From Salticus scenicus (Eukaryota > Arthropoda > Arachnida > Araneae > Salticidae), in assembly GCA_963930645.1 (NCBI GenBank), contig OZ005662.1, forward strand, positions 99,494,436-99,558,435: a stretch of 64,000 nucleotides of DNA. Direction: 5' to 3'. A program made the position numbers and the translations under genes. Below, in pieces: positions 1 to 12,153 of the stretch. The notes under the pieces are model-generated. The model made no database searches and was not told the origin of the DNA. It worked only from the letters and a program-made list of their open reading frames with translations. Each line of letters begins with the position of its first letter. The first letter of the stretch is position 1.

Positions 1-358
1 AAACAATTTACTTATTACTTCGCTTTTCAGTTACTTCAAAACACAAAGTACGTAAAATGTGGCAAGCTCCGGCACTGCTGAACGTCACAAGCGATACACT
101 CGTCAAAATGTGCGTGCCTTCTCATCCGGCCGTCGACTGCCTCTTTTTCAGTCAGAGGTCTCCGCTCCACGATGAAAACAGGTGTTCCGGAAATGGCGTC
201 GTCTCTCGTCACAAGTACGAACTTCCGCTCAGATTCTGCGCTCTTCCTCACATCGCTACGGGAAAACTCAGCTGTTTTGGAGTTATAAGCTACGGCAAAG
301 AGGGAAACTGGACAGCTTTGGATTCCAATGTTCGGGGAAGTAAAGGCTTGTCACCACA
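1..358 (-). repeat. LTR-like dispersed repeat, copy 1 (cut by window edge)
   Basis: Read on the minus strand it begins TGTGGTGACAAGCC and is clearly related to 62,665 onward. Shared blocks include CCAGTTTCCCT, GAGCGCAGAATCT and CGTACTTT. It is far more GC-rich than its surroundings. The TG start and terminal position suggest a long terminal repeat, but the far end is outside the window and no second LTR is seen. Open frames over it are probably fortuitous. Confidence 0.6.
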
Positions 359-365
359 TATATAT

Positions 366-1030
366 ATGAAAGGATAAAATAAGCAAGATTCTAAATTAAT
401 ATTAAATGATATCTTAATAGTATTAGCTCAGAATAAATTTTAATTTTAAGAACAACTTTGTGATAATTCTATTTTAGCGCCCCAGTAAAGTTAGTTTTTC
501 AGCAAAGCACGTCGTAGCGCGGGAATCGCGATTAGAAGAAGTTTCATAATCAAAATTATGCAATAGTTGAAATTAGCGGCAATGCATTGCGAAATACGAA
601 ATCCTGGATATCCGGGTCAGCCAATGAAAGAATGTGGGCTGGCTTTTAGCTGACCTAATTATCCAATAAGCATTCATAAGAATAGTTTCGGTTCCCGCCG
701 AAATACCCATATAAAAACGGGAGCACCCGAAAATCGGGGTCTTTTTCCATGGAAGCGTTTGATTAAATAGTTTACATCAATAACAAGTTTAAGTTAACGG
801 TCCCAGGAGGGGGATTGATTCGCGGTTCCGCCGTTAATGGAACGATTTCGGCCCGACTCGGCTACGGATCTGTACAGCGTGCTCAAAATGATGTGACTGT
901 TAATAAAGTGTAATATGACTGTCTTCAAATAAACGACTGCATCATCAATTGTGGAGTATTTCTTTGAGTGAACTCTCTTAATATGGAGTGACTGGAATTC
1001 ATCATCCTACTAAAAGGAGTTATATTACAA
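366..1030 (+). repeat. LTR-like segment with promoter and poly(A) signals
   Basis: A GC-rich block contains a TATA box in the context CCCATATAAAAACGGG (about 706-721) and AATAAA hexamers near 902 and 926, the layout of an LTR (U3-R-U5). Its first 130 bases recur inverted at 8951-9094, where they abut the broken reverse transcriptase. TG...CA ends (366 and about 1030) are guesses. No primer-binding site was recognised. Confidence 0.45.
711..718 (+). promoter_or_regulatory. TATA box in the LTR-like segment
   Basis: TATAAAAA is followed about 30 bases downstream by a GC-rich potential start region (GGGGTCTTTTTCC). Position and context fit a retroelement promoter. Activity is unknown. Confidence 0.4.
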
Positions 1031-2084
1031 TGAAGCCGGTAGGATAGTCTACCTGTAAAGGAAAGCCAACAAGTCAGCATGAAATAAGTTGTGGTCAGCA
1101 CCTTATATTAGTTTTAATTATTTGAATGGAACTGCAATATTTTGGAATATAACCTCCTGGGACCGGAACTTTCCAAAACCAACCGGGAAGTTTTTTCCAA
1201 AACCAGCCGGAAATTTGCAAAAACAGACCGGACTTTTCTAAATCAAGCCGGACGATGTCAGAAAGAAACAGTGCCCTTAAAAAGCAAGCAACATTAGTAA
1301 CATCATCTGTACTCAAATGCTAGTAGAAAGAAAAAAGAAGGAAAGACTTAACTTACATCACTTTGCTTCAAATGTTTCCGATTACGTTCTGAAATGCCGG
1401 TAAAAGGAAAACAAGACGGGTGACTTACGCCAGTTTTGATCCAAGCTGTTTCGATTGCTCTCTTAAGTGCCGTGTTTCAAGTGTTGTGATATGACCATGG
1501 TAATACAATCCTCAGGTACGATAACGGCGTAGTGTAAAATCCGGTCCCAAAACGATTTGTTCGGGACGCATGTATCAGAGCTGCTGCCATCTGTTGTTGC
1601 AGCTAGAAAGTTTTATTTATTTCTTTTTTTGATTCAGGCATGGGCTCGCATGTACTTGGATGTAAATATTTCGATTTTCGTTTTCATATTTTTAATTTAA
1701 AATTATATTGAATATTCTTTTTCAATATTGAATATTCTTTTATTTTCTTTGAACTCATGTTGTTATGAGGAGAAGAAATTTTGTTGGAATTATTTACCTC
1801 CTCATATTAATTATTCTGCTTATTATATTTGTTAAATAAGATTAAAATATTAATATCTGCGTTTTTAATACAGAATACAAATTGAAATATCTTCTTTTCA
1901 CGTAAAATTAATTTAACAAAAATTTTAATTTATAAGTAACAAAAATTTGTATGCTATATTATTTAAGAGGTTTTTATTATAAAGTTATCTAACAAAAATA
2001 TCAGTTATTAAAGAAATAAAGTTGTTGTTCTTTTTTTAAGTATTTATCTGTTATGTAAATGTGAAAATATTTTGTTAAAATTTA
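1031..2084. other. Unassigned stretch with a short CCGG-rich degenerate repeat
   Basis: At 1155-1255 a block of about 24 bases, AAAACCANCCGGAANTTT, is repeated imperfectly four times. The minus strand has two GTAAGT donor-like sites (1343-1356 and 1424-1432) and an ATG-led run near 1600, so a 5' exon of an unknown gene is possible but unproven. The rest is AT-rich with no recognisable gene. Confidence 0.35.
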
Positions 2085-2479
2085 CAGTTATCACAAAAAC
2101 ATATCGGTTAGGAATAGAATACAGTAAAACCTCTCTAAAAAAACTACAAACTGTAGCTTTAAATTTTGGTCGGTTACATATGTGGTCATTAAATAGAGGT
2201 TCAAAAAATCATAAATGCAAAAAAAACAATTCTAAAAGACTTTAACTCTATAAATAATTTGTCTGTATAGCTTTCTGATAATCATTAATATTATTTTAAT
2301 CTTGAAATCTTTTCAGGAATACTTTTGTTTTTCAAAAAATATTTTATATACCAGAACAACAGTTCAGCTTACAGTATTATTTCTATCATAAGATATTGAT
2401 AACGTAGATTTCTGAATTCATTTTTGAAATGCTTATGTTTTGTTTAAATTTGAAAATACTCTGATAAAAATTACAAGTA

Positions 2480-2715
2480 TGATATGGTATTTGGATTAAG
2501 GAAGACTGTCTATCATAGGGACCTGGTCCTAAGAAAAGATGGCCTCAGTGGGGACCTTTCTAAGAAATTCTAGCTCATATTCATGCAAAAAAAAAAAAAA
2601 AGAACTGCAGAAAACTCCGAATCACTAGGTCGACAAGCATGATCTGGGATCAAACCTGGTACTTCTCGTCTTCTAGCTCAAAGAACAGAATCACTGGATC
2701 AGCCACTGGTGGGGG
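2480..2715 (-). repeat. tRNA-derived SINE, copy 1
   Basis: The minus strand starts CCACCAGTGG, has an A-box-like segment and a degenerate B box (RC of GGGATCAAACC), then a body ending in RC of GGGACCTGG. Related copies lie at 3720-3845 (partial), 4275-4505, 4800-5040, 25205-25435 and 47270-47490, all on the same strand. Confidence 0.65.
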
Positions 2716-2949
2716 CTAAAAAATTATAATTATCTGTAGGAAATAGAAGAGTGAAATCTCCCTACAAAGGCTATTCACGTGCCTCCAAGTTTTATTAGAA
2801 TTTTTAAAAATTTTATATGTTATTTAAATTTTTCAGCTTTATTGTAAAATGTTGCCTGTTGAAAGTTGTAGAAAAATTGGTTTCTATACCCAGACAGACA
2901 AAATAATTCAAATACATTATGGACTGAGAAAGGTATTTCTCTTGATCAT

Positions 2950-3500
2950 ATTTCAACACTTTTTTAATTTCCAAACGCTATAGTGATGAATGCATTGTAA
3001 TCATGTCAAAAAAAAAAAAAAAAAAAAAACGATTTTGAGATTTTGGTGTGATCTACACTTTTTGAGGTCTCCTGAAATAATATTTTTTTATGATGTATGT
3101 GAGTGAACACGATAGTGTGTAAAGGCTTTGTTTGAATGATCTGAAAATTGGTACATATGTTATAGGTTCCCATGGCATAAACCCTATTTATTTTGGTGAA
3201 TTTAGCACTTATAGTTTTTTTTTTTTTTTTTTTTTTTTTTTATAGGGACACAAAAAAAAAATATTCTTTATCATTATGGTTTATGGGCCCAAAGTTTTTA
3301 AAGTGTGATAGTGTCTAAACTTCTTATTCATTTGAGATGAAAATTTATACACGTCACCGTCACACGAACTCTATAAATTTTGGTGAATCTAGAGTTTATA
3401 GTTTTTTTTACAGGGAAACAAAGAATAATTTTTTATGATTATGGTCTATATAAGCCAAAATTTTTTAAACTGCGATAGCATCTAAACAGGGGTCAAAATT
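2950..3500 (+). repeat. Dispersed repeat with about 155-bp internal direct repeats, copy 1
   Basis: It starts near ACGCTATAGTGATGAATGCATTGTAATCATG and has two units containing ACAGGGACACAAAGAAAAATTCTTTATCATTATGG-like sequence and GTGATAG-GTCTAAAC. It is homologous to 21,510-22,160, where the unit occurs three times. It interrupts the SINE array. Confidence 0.6.
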
Positions 3501-4274
3501 AGAATCTACAAGTTCGATGACAAATGACAATTAACATTGTTTTCTTAGTTATGCATAAGTTACAATTATGTTATACTAAGATGTCATTTTTAAATTATTT
3601 ACACATAGAAACATATGCGTAAATGTTGTACATAAATTGCAATTACTTAAAATGCTGATAGTTTATCTAGTTAGTTTTTTGAATTAGTTAGTTTTCTAAG
3701 TTTCACGTATTTATGTGAGTTTCAGAGAAAACCACGAAAAAAACCGAACGGCTAAATGGATGAGCGCTATTTGCGATCGAACCCGGCACTTCCTGTCTTC
3801 CATCTTCGACAGCAGAACCTCTCGACCACTGGTGGGGTGAAACAATTACAGTTATCACAAAAATTATTGATTAGAAATGGAATACAATAAAATGTCTCTA
3901 AAAAGGACATCCATTATACCTTTAAATATTGTACCTATACATAGGCCTTTTAATGTAGATTCAAAAAATCTTAATTTATAAAACAAATTCTAAATGATTT
4001 TAACTATTGAAATTTGCATAATTTTTCTATATAACTTTCTGACAATCATTATTATTAATTTGTTTTAATCATAAAAGCTTTTCAAGAATAATTTTGCTTT
4101 TCAAAAAACATTTTTCGTACTAGAACAAATTGTTCAACTTTCAATATTATTTATATCATATTCGGTTTTATTTTCATTTCAGTATTATTTCTATGATAAG
4201 TTATTGATAATATATATATATATATTATATTCGTTTTAGAATTACTTATGTTTTATTCAAATGCAAAAGAATTT

Positions 4275-4505
4275 TGATACAAATTACAGGTATGGTATTC
4301 GGGTTAAGGCCAGTTGTCTGCACTAGGGACCTGGGCATAAGGAAAGATGCTTTCTGATTGGGGTCTTTATGGCTCAAGCTCGCATTAATGCGAATTTCGA
4401 AGAAAACCACGGAAAACTCACAAAGGCTAGGTTGACATATGCTACATGGAATCGAACCCGGTACTTCCCGTTTTCTACCTTCGATAGCAGCACCGCTCGT
4501 GTAAA
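4275..4505 (-). repeat. tRNA-derived SINE, copy in array unit 2
   Basis: It carries a well-preserved B box on the minus strand (RC of GGAATCGAACCCGG) and the A-box region TGCTATCGAAGG. The body includes RC of ACTAGGGACCTGGGCATAAG. It sits at the end of an array unit. Confidence 0.65.
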
Positions 4506-4799
4506 ATTATCGCAAAAATTATCGGCAGGCAATAATATACAGCGAAACCTTCCTAAGAAGGCCACCAGCCGTACTTTGAAATATTGGACCTTTACAAAGG
4601 TTATCTCTTAATAGACAAAATCGGAATTCTGGAAACAAATTCTTAATGATTTTAATTATTCAAATTCACATTGTTTATCAATATAGCATTCTGATAATTA
4701 TTATTATTCGTGTATGATAATTTTGAAAGCTTTTTAAAAATTTATTTTAAATAAGACAATAAATCATTTATTTATGTTTAATTTAAATGTGAAAATATT

Positions 4800-5040
4800 T
4801 TGATAAAAATTACAAGTATGGTATATAGGTTAAGACCTATTGTCTGCACTAAGGACTTGTGCATAAGGGAAGATGGATACTGGTGGAGGTCTTTCTAGGT
4901 GGTTATCATCCGTGAATTTAGGAGAAAACCACGGAAAACTCCGAACGGCTAGATTGACAAGTGCTACATGGGATCGCACCCGGCACTTCCCGTCTCTTAG
5001 CTTCGAGAGCAAAACTTCTCGGCTATTGGAAGGGAGTGAA
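4800..5040 (-). repeat. tRNA-derived SINE, copy in array unit 3
   Basis: The body and B box match the previous copy (RC of GGGATCGCACCCGG). It is followed on the plus strand by a T21 run where the next array unit begins. Confidence 0.65.
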
Positions 5041-5370
5041 AACTTTTTTTTTTTTTTTTTTTTTTAATAAAATATATTACTAGGCAATAAATTACTGCGA
5101 AACCTTTCTAAAAGGACACCAACTATACCTTCAAGTATTGGACTTTTACAAAATGGCCTTTTAATAGAAAAAATCGTAGTTCTGGAAAACAATTCTACAT
5201 GATTTTAATTATTCAAATTTACATTGTTTATTCATACAGCTTTCTGATAGTAATTATTATTAGTTTGTAGTAATTAAAAAAACATTTTAGTTTTTTTTTT
5301 TTTTTTTTTAAATATATATATATATCTTAAATAAGAGAATAAATCGTTTACTTACGTTTAATATAAACTA

Positions 5371-6939
5371 AATATGTTTTAAATTAATTTAAATTAAATT
5401 AAATTAAAATAATTATGTTTAAAATTAAATAAAATATTAAATTTAAATAATTATTAAAACTTAAGTCCACACGCATGCACGCAAGCAAATAATAATAATA
5501 ATAAAGTTAATAAAAAATCAGTTAAACAATATTTTATAAAAATTTTCCCCCTGAATAAAACTTTATTTCATTTTATTTTTTTTAAATATTTTCTAATGGA
5601 ATTGAAAAGTGTTTATGACTTGCCTGTCTGCATCTTAACTTCTGTGAATAATTTTTTAGCATTTTTGAGCTGATATTACTTTAAAATATTAATTTAATAC
5701 ACAAAATAATAAATATTTCGTATTCAAACAATGTTAAATGGACGCAGGTATCGATACTAGCGTCACGATGCGGCGAAAAGAATTTTAGGACCGGTTTTTA
5801 TTCTGAAACGCCATAGGAGATATTCCTCCTTCTCTTTCTACCTTCATGGATATGACAAACAGATGGCCTCTTCGGGATGTGTCGCAAGCCTGCCAGAGAC
5901 ACCTGTTTTTTTTTTATGTGTTAGCCCAGATGTTTTGAATAAAATTCTCTTGCTCCACAGGAAATAAAAATAGGTTTTTTATTTTTTTTTAAATTTATTA
6001 TTGTGTTTTCATCTCAGTGTAAATCAACAAAAGGGGTGAGTGATTTCATTTTATTTATATTTAGGAATGATGATTTTTTATTGACTTTATATTTATCTTA
6101 ATTTGTTAATAAAAATGAATTATGATAATGTTTGACATCGTTTATTTTCGCGATATATTTTATGATTTGAATTGAAAATGTTTTAAGCTTAATTACTTGT
6201 TGTCAGATTTAAAATAATAATAATATACAGATTTTTATTAAGTTTGCAAAAGTATTATATTTCATATGTTAAATTTAGAGATTTTCATAAATACTTATAT
6301 AGAAAACTAAAATTTTTGAAATTTGATTTAAAAAAAAATTAATTAATTAATAAAATTAAATAAATTAATTAATAATAATAATAAAATAAAAGAAGATAAA
6401 GAAATAAAATAAATTCTTAATTGGTTATTATATTTTATTTTAAGAGATTTAAAAATAAAATTTTCATAAATATTTATATAAAAAATTAATTTTTTTTTTT
6501 TTTAAATTTGATTCCTTGTTTTCAGAAATAAGAATTTTGTTGTGTGCTATTTATATTGAACGTCAATAAATTTGATTTATTTATTTGTTATATGTTGTTT
6601 ATATTTATTTATTAGTAGGATTTATTAGATGAATTTAGACAAAGCACTTTCAGAAGTATTTATTTTGAACATCAATAAAGTTGATTTATTTGTTTATTAT
6701 TTATGTTTATTTATTATTTGGATTTATTTAGGTGATATAATAACTGTGATATTAAAAAAAAAAAAAAAAAAATAGACTATTTATATTGATTGTGATATTT
6801 AATTTATTGAATACTTTGTTAAAGCTGTGATAATTAATAAATACTGAATTTAATTAGCAAAATTAAATAAATTACCTGTTTCAAAAAAAAAAAAAGGTTT
6901 TCTTCTTTTCAAAATTTTTAATTGTGAATAAAATTAAAC
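5371..6939. other. AT-rich leader of the gypsy element, possible LTR at about 5,732
   Basis: A GC-richer block at 5,740-5,960 begins near TGTTAAATGGACGCAGG and includes an AATAAA at 5,938; it could be the 5' LTR of the element whose gag starts at 6,940. The remainder is A/T-rich with long homopolymers and no recognisable gene. No matching 3' LTR exists because the element is truncated. Confidence 0.35.
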
Positions 6940-8029
6940 ATGTCCGAAAGTGACACCCCAGCATGTTTATTGACACCCCCTAAGGGTACAGAGGAGAATA
7001 CTTGTGGATACCAATTTAGAAAATAACCTACTTAATGTGAGTAAACTGCCCTCCCCAAACACACTAGTAAAGCCAATGAGTAGTGCAAATGATGTAAAGA
7101 AATCTTTAAATATAAATAAATCTCCCACTGTAAGAGAGGACGATGTCCTCATTGCTTTTTGCCCTGAAAACGGCATGATGTGGACGTCCTGGCTAATGTA
7201 TTTTCAAGCCTGGTGTGAGGAGAATGGAAAAAATGAGGTTTGGCGAGTCCGTAATATACAAAGATTTTTGAAGGGTAAAGCCCTCACAGTGTATATAAAC
7301 AACAGTTTAAACATGCTTCATTGGGAGGAATTGGTTGAAATTTTTACAGAGGAATTCACGACACCAGGTGAAACATCTTTAACAGATTTCTCGAGCATTT
7401 GCTTTAAGGCAGGTGAAAATGTCATGGAGTATTATCAGAAAAAACTCAAAGTAGGGCGAGCACTAGGCTTAGAGCCCAAGTTTCTCATGGAAGGATTAAC
7501 CGACGGATTGCCACTGACTTTAAGACAACTTGTTGTGGCTAATGCGCCAAAAACATTAAACGAATGGAGGGATCTTGTCCACAAATTAAAAAAACTGCAG
7601 ATATCTGAAAAATCTGCTGATCCCCTTCCAAACAAGTTGCCAGGTCAATTTCAAAGGTTCACCTATCCACAAGACAGGGAAAATAGAAACCCAGTTCAAT
7701 ATGCTCCCCGACCACAACCCTGGAGTTACCGGTTTCCTCATGTGCAGAGACCACATATGGGATACCCTAATCAAAACAGACCAAATTTCACAAACAATAC
7801 TCGAACCAATCTAAGAGGGCCTAGACCCCATTTTTCAAACCCAAATACACACATTCACTTTCAAGGCACTTTGCCTCCTCTCCCATGTAAACATTGTTCA
7901 AAACGCAACATTCCTAATGCTTTTCATTGGCATAGTGAATGCCCTTTCAAACAAGAAAATCCAATTCATGTCACAGAAGAGTCAACAGTGGTAGATAATA
8001 CAACAGAAGGAACAAATAACACCTATTGA
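6940..8029 (+). pseudogene. Ty3/gypsy-type gag
   Basis: The long frame runs from a stop at 6,971 to TGA at 8,027-8,029 (about 350 residues). It has a helical capsid-like middle (EFTTPGETSLTDF, MEYYQKKLKVGRALGLEPKF) and a C-terminal Cys/His cluster (CKHC...HWHSEC) like a retroelement zinc knuckle. The likely start is ATG 6,940, which is one base out of frame with the main ORF; the shift falls in a run of C near 6,975-6,980. Gag of this class packages the element RNA. Confidence 0.7.
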
Positions 8030-8951
8030 CAGTTTGCAGCGACCGGTCGCATTATATACAAGGATATCCAAAGAAAAAACAAGCAAACTAATCAAGGTGT
8101 TAAAAATCCAGAATCGTACTCTACCATTCCTTTAATCTTCGATACGGGCAGCAGCTTAAGCATTATTCCTCAACATTTTGTCCATAAATTTAAACTTCAA
8201 ACAAAAAAGGTCTCACCATTACACGTCATTCAAACACAGGGGATGTTGACAATTCGAGAAAAATGTTACTTGAAATTACAAATTGGTAATATTACAAAAA
8301 ATATAGAAATGTTTATATTAGATAATAACTTACCTTATGCTCTCCTTAGCTTATCACACTGTTGTCTGTTTCAATTGACTCTTGATTGTGCTAAAAAGCT
8401 GGTAAAACAAAATAATACCATTCTCCCATTGTTAAAAAATATATCTAAATGTACACAAACTTTACATATAACTTCTGAAGGTGAAAATACCAATAGTCAA
8501 AAGAAAATTTTTAATATTCCAACAAACAATAGAGTAAGGGAGTTCAAGTACACTCAAGCCACTGAGAACCACGTAAATCCTCAATCTGCTAGAGAAGGAA
8601 AACTTGCTACTTTATTATCAAAATATGTCCAAATTTTTGCAAAATCTAAATATGATGTTGGAAGAATTCATATGGAACCACAAAGGATTCGTTTAACTTC
8701 AGATTTATCTATTTCACTCAGAGCATATAGAACTTCCCCTAAGGAAGAAGAAGAAATTAAAACCCAAGTTCAAAATTTATTACAGGCCGGTATTATAAAA
8801 GAAAGTTGCTCACCTTATTCCGCACCTGTAATTTTGGTGTATAAACGGGAAGAAGGCAAAAAGACGCGATTATGTATTGACTTCCGTAAACTCAATTCGA
8901 TCACTAAAACAGATGCTGAACCACTTCCCAGAATAGATACTTTGTTAGATA
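8030..8951 (+). pseudogene. Ty3/gypsy-type protease and truncated reverse transcriptase
   Basis: It is open in the same frame as gag, directly after its TGA. An aspartic protease active site (FDTGSS) is encoded at about 8,138-8,156, and the start of a gypsy reverse transcriptase at about 8,640-8,951 (GIIKESCSPYSAPVILV, LCIDFRKLNSIT, PLPRIDTLLDKL). The frame then hits unrelated sequence: the catalytic palm, RNase H and integrase are missing. The element is therefore dead. Confidence 0.78.
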
Positions 8952-9094
8952 AACTAACTTTACTGGGGCGCTAAAATAGAATTCTCACAAAGTTGTTCTT
9001 AAAATTAAGATTTATTCTGAGCTAATACTATTAAGATATCATTTAATATTAATTTAAATATTAATTTAGAATCTTGCTTATTTTATCCTTTCAT
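8951..9094 (-). repeat. Inverted, partial copy of the 366-497 LTR-like sequence
   Basis: From AAACTAACTTTACTGGGGCGC to CCTTTCATATATA it is the reverse complement of 361-497 apart from a few substitutions and a 12-bp duplication (TAAATATTAATT). Its left edge is the point where the reverse transcriptase breaks off. Confidence 0.7.
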
Positions 9095-9420
9095 ATATAA
9101 GTTACTGTCTGCATGTGTTAGATTGAGTTATTTTTGCTGTAAAATTGATAAGATTTTAATTTTAAATTTCAAAACTCTAAAAACAAAATGGCAACTTCCA
9201 TTTTTGAATGTAAACATAAACATTTCATTTCAAAGGATGATATTTACACAATAAATATCCAACTAATATACTAATTAAAAGGAAAGTTATAAAATGATAA
9301 ATATTCTATAATAAATAAATATTCTATCATAATTATAATAAATATATATTCTATCATAATGATAGAATATATGATTCTAATAAATATTCTATCATAATTT
9401 GAAGTCAAATTTGTTTTCTA

Positions 9421-9491
9421 GTAAATAAAGTATCTGATATATCTGTAAATAAAGTATCTGATATATCTGTAAATAAAGTATCTGATATAAG
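9421..9491 (+). repeat. Tandem repeat, 24-bp unit x3
   Basis: GTAAATAAAGTATCTGATATATCT is repeated almost exactly three times. The preceding 120 bases are an imperfect AT-rich palindrome (ATTCTATCATAAT repeats). Confidence 0.85.
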
Positions 9492-9672
9492 GTAAGCCAT
9501 CAGGATAGTATTAGAAGTACAAATAAGTTTCCGGCATTTGACAAAAGATGACTGAACCAGAAGGTTATGTTGAAATTGTCAGATGTAAAACATAATATCG
9601 TAAGTTTCATCATCTGGTAACAGCATAATACCTTGAAGTTTTAGTAACTCCGTATCAACATCACATACTTTT

Positions 9673-10080
9673 ACTTCCATTACCTTATTCCCGTAGGTAA
9701 TGGAAGTATTGTACTCTGTCCAAAAATTCGATATTGAGTTTTCACCTGATTTACACGTTTTAAGGCCTCCTGAGTCCAAAAAAAGTAGTTTTTGACAATT
9801 GGTCATTGTGTGTGTATGCATGGAATATTCTGGTTATCATATCTCCGAAACTAATAGAGATTGAACTACGAAACTTCAGAATTGTCATACAAGTCTGGTG
9901 TACAGATGAAGTTTCCAAATTTTGGTAAAAATTGGAAAACCGGAAGTGGGTCATCGGAAATAGGAAGTAGGACCGTAAATCCGTATCTCAAAAACGGCTC
10001 TAACGATTTTCTTCAAATTTGCTATATAAACACTCTATTAGATGTCCTTTCAAATGATATAGTTGGTTAGTTCAGGAAAA
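9673..10080 (+). mobile_element. Non-autonomous element with ACTTCCATTAC hairpin end, copy 1
   Basis: It begins with the hairpin ACTTCCATTACC...GGTAATGGAAGT and shares long stretches with 21,028-21,440: GTTTTAAGGCCTCCTGAGTCC, CAAATTTTGGTAAAAATTGG, and AATCCGTATCTCAAAAACGGCTCTAACGATTTTCTTC. The right end is not recognisable, so this copy is truncated. Confidence 0.6.
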
Positions 10081-10281
10081 TCCCAAATCCATCTGCCTAA
10101 TATTTGTGTAATAATATACTGCAACACTTTTATATTTATAAAATGGTAGCAACTTTCTAAATATTCAAACCATTATCTTCGCATCTATTTTGATAACTGA
10201 TCTATTTTAATAAATTTTCTTTTTCCCTGTCATCACATATCCAATCATGCAATATATTTTCTATTTTTGGGCAATATGACC

Positions 10282-11034
10282 CAGAGATGCCAACTTCGAA
10301 TGACAAAAAAGCAGGAGACTTTTTAACAGAAATCAGGAGACTTTTTCCAACAAGAAAGTTTGTAAGAAAAATGAGTAAAATAATGCAAATTTAATTTTAA
10401 GTAAAGCTTTATAAGCTTAGGAGGTATTTACAAAGCATCAGTATTAAAATTAAATGAATAATATATGTTTCTTGCAGTAAAACAAACTATCAAAAAAAAA
10501 AAAAAAAAAAAAAAAACCTCTCAGACATACAGTTGTTTAAAATTTAAATCAAAATAGACAGATTTGATCATTCTGTTCCTAATCTAATATAAAACAATAA
10601 GAATCTTAATTATCTTTGCAAAAGAAAAGGTAATAAAGAAATAAAAATATCAGCTATATTCTAATGAGATTTGAATTTTTGAAGCTTTCAATAGTTATAG
10701 TATTAAAAAAAAAAAAAAAAACTTTTAATAATAAAACATTTTTCATTATGCAAAAATGAAAGTTAAAAATTTATTCTTAGCAAAAATTAGTTTCAAAGCA
10801 TTGCATGGTAATTCACATTCAAACAGAACTTGATAAATTGCAGGGCAAGATAAATTTCAATTTTCTTTCAATTTTTTTTACCCAATCCCACAAATTTTAA
10901 GCATAAATTATGCTAAGAGGGATAGATAAAAATTACATCAGAAAAGCAGGAGAAATGAGTGGAAAATCAGGAGCATGGAAAAACAAGTAAAAAGCAGGAG
11001 ACTCCTGACAAAAGCAGGAGACTTGGCATGTCTG
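10282..11034 (+). mobile_element. hAT-like MITE with 6-bp TSD, copy 1
   Basis: The termini are CAGAGATGCCAACTT and the inverted CAAGTCTCC...GGCATGTCTG. The flanking 6 bases are ATGACC/ACGACC. It is nearly the same as 26,060-26,823 over its full length. Subterminal GCAGGAGAC repeats lie at both ends. It has no coding capacity. Confidence 0.85.
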
Positions 11035-11040
11035 ACGACC

Positions 11041-12122
11041 ATATTAATGATCATTTGAACAACTTTTTATTTTCTTCCATGTCAGTGGCTCTTAAACTGC
11101 GGTTCCCAGCAACTTTCTAGGCAGGTTGGCTGAGTTGGACTCAATGAGTATTTCTAGGAATTCCATTTGGGGGAAAAAAAAAAAAACACAATTTTGCCCA
11201 CTTCTAGATTTTTTTCATTTTTGTAAAACTTTCTTTGATAAAATAAATTAAGTAAAATACTAAGCAACAGAAACTTAATTTTTATTCATAAAACAAACAC
11301 TTTATATAAAAAATGAGGTTTATTTTTGTTTTAATAATCTTTACCAATATAAGATTTATATTCAAATGCTTACTATAATAAGTGTTACTACAATCAAAAA
11401 CTAGCTGGCAAAGGTAATATCTGCACAATTCCCCATTATATATTTGTTCTCATCAGCAGCTAAACTGCCTTCAAACTCTGGCTTCAACACAGCGTCAACA
11501 GTAGTAGCCTCTTTTCATATTCCTTTGATGTGGTATTTGAGTCGACGCTCGCTGGAGTTGTTGCTCACAAACCTCCTAGGGCGATAATTGCATAGGGACT
11601 TAGGTCTTTTTTGTAAAAGAGCAATAAAAAGTAATGTCCTTCATTGTAAACGTGTGCAAAATTTCAAGCGTCACTTTCGGACAATGGATAATTTATAACT
11701 TTGACGCTCTACTTTTGTTGCCAGAGTTTTAAGGTAGCTTCACAGTGAAAAGTTTATTGATCTAACTTAAATATTTACCATGATTAGAGCAATTAACTCT
11801 GCTGATGTCTATTTTCCAGTCATAACATTGAAATGCCCCACCAACTAAGCTACCTTTCCCTCGCCTTCACACATTTATTCTATAATGATTTGCTACTTGA
11901 TCTAATAGATGTAAATTTTGTATTTTATTTTCATACAATTCTGGCCAACATCATAAGTTATTCCAGCAGTGAAACAAGGGGGGCGAATAGGGCATGTGCC
12001 TCGGATGTCAGAATGTTAAAGGTGCTCAAAAAGGCTGCTTTTTGCTTTATGCACGCATTGTTAAAAAAAAAAAAAAAAAAAATCGGAAAAAGTTTCCTGA
12101 ATTTTTCAGTCGAGCAGAGAAG

Positions 12123-12153
<31 letters not shown>

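Larger units (their letters stand above)
2085..5370 (-). repeat. Tandem array of SINE-containing units (about 4 units, 550-660 bp)
   Basis: Units start near 2089, 3851, 4505 and 5060, each with a CAGTTATCACAAAAATTATT-like start. They share an internal CTCTAAAAAGGACA-type block, a run ending ATTACAAGTATGGTAT, and a SINE head. Units 1-3 end in the tRNA-like B box; unit 4 is truncated. A foreign repeat (about 2950-3500) splits unit 1 from a second SINE end at 3720-3845. Units differ at many positions, so the array is old. Confidence 0.7.

Noticed and set aside
9421..9491. CRISPR-like repeats
   Set aside because: Three 24-bp units without spacers in animal DNA; a simple tandem repeat.
11083..11102. 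CAGTGGCTCTTAAACTGCGG as a hAT end
   Set aside because: No inverted partner or target duplication could be found within a few kilobases.
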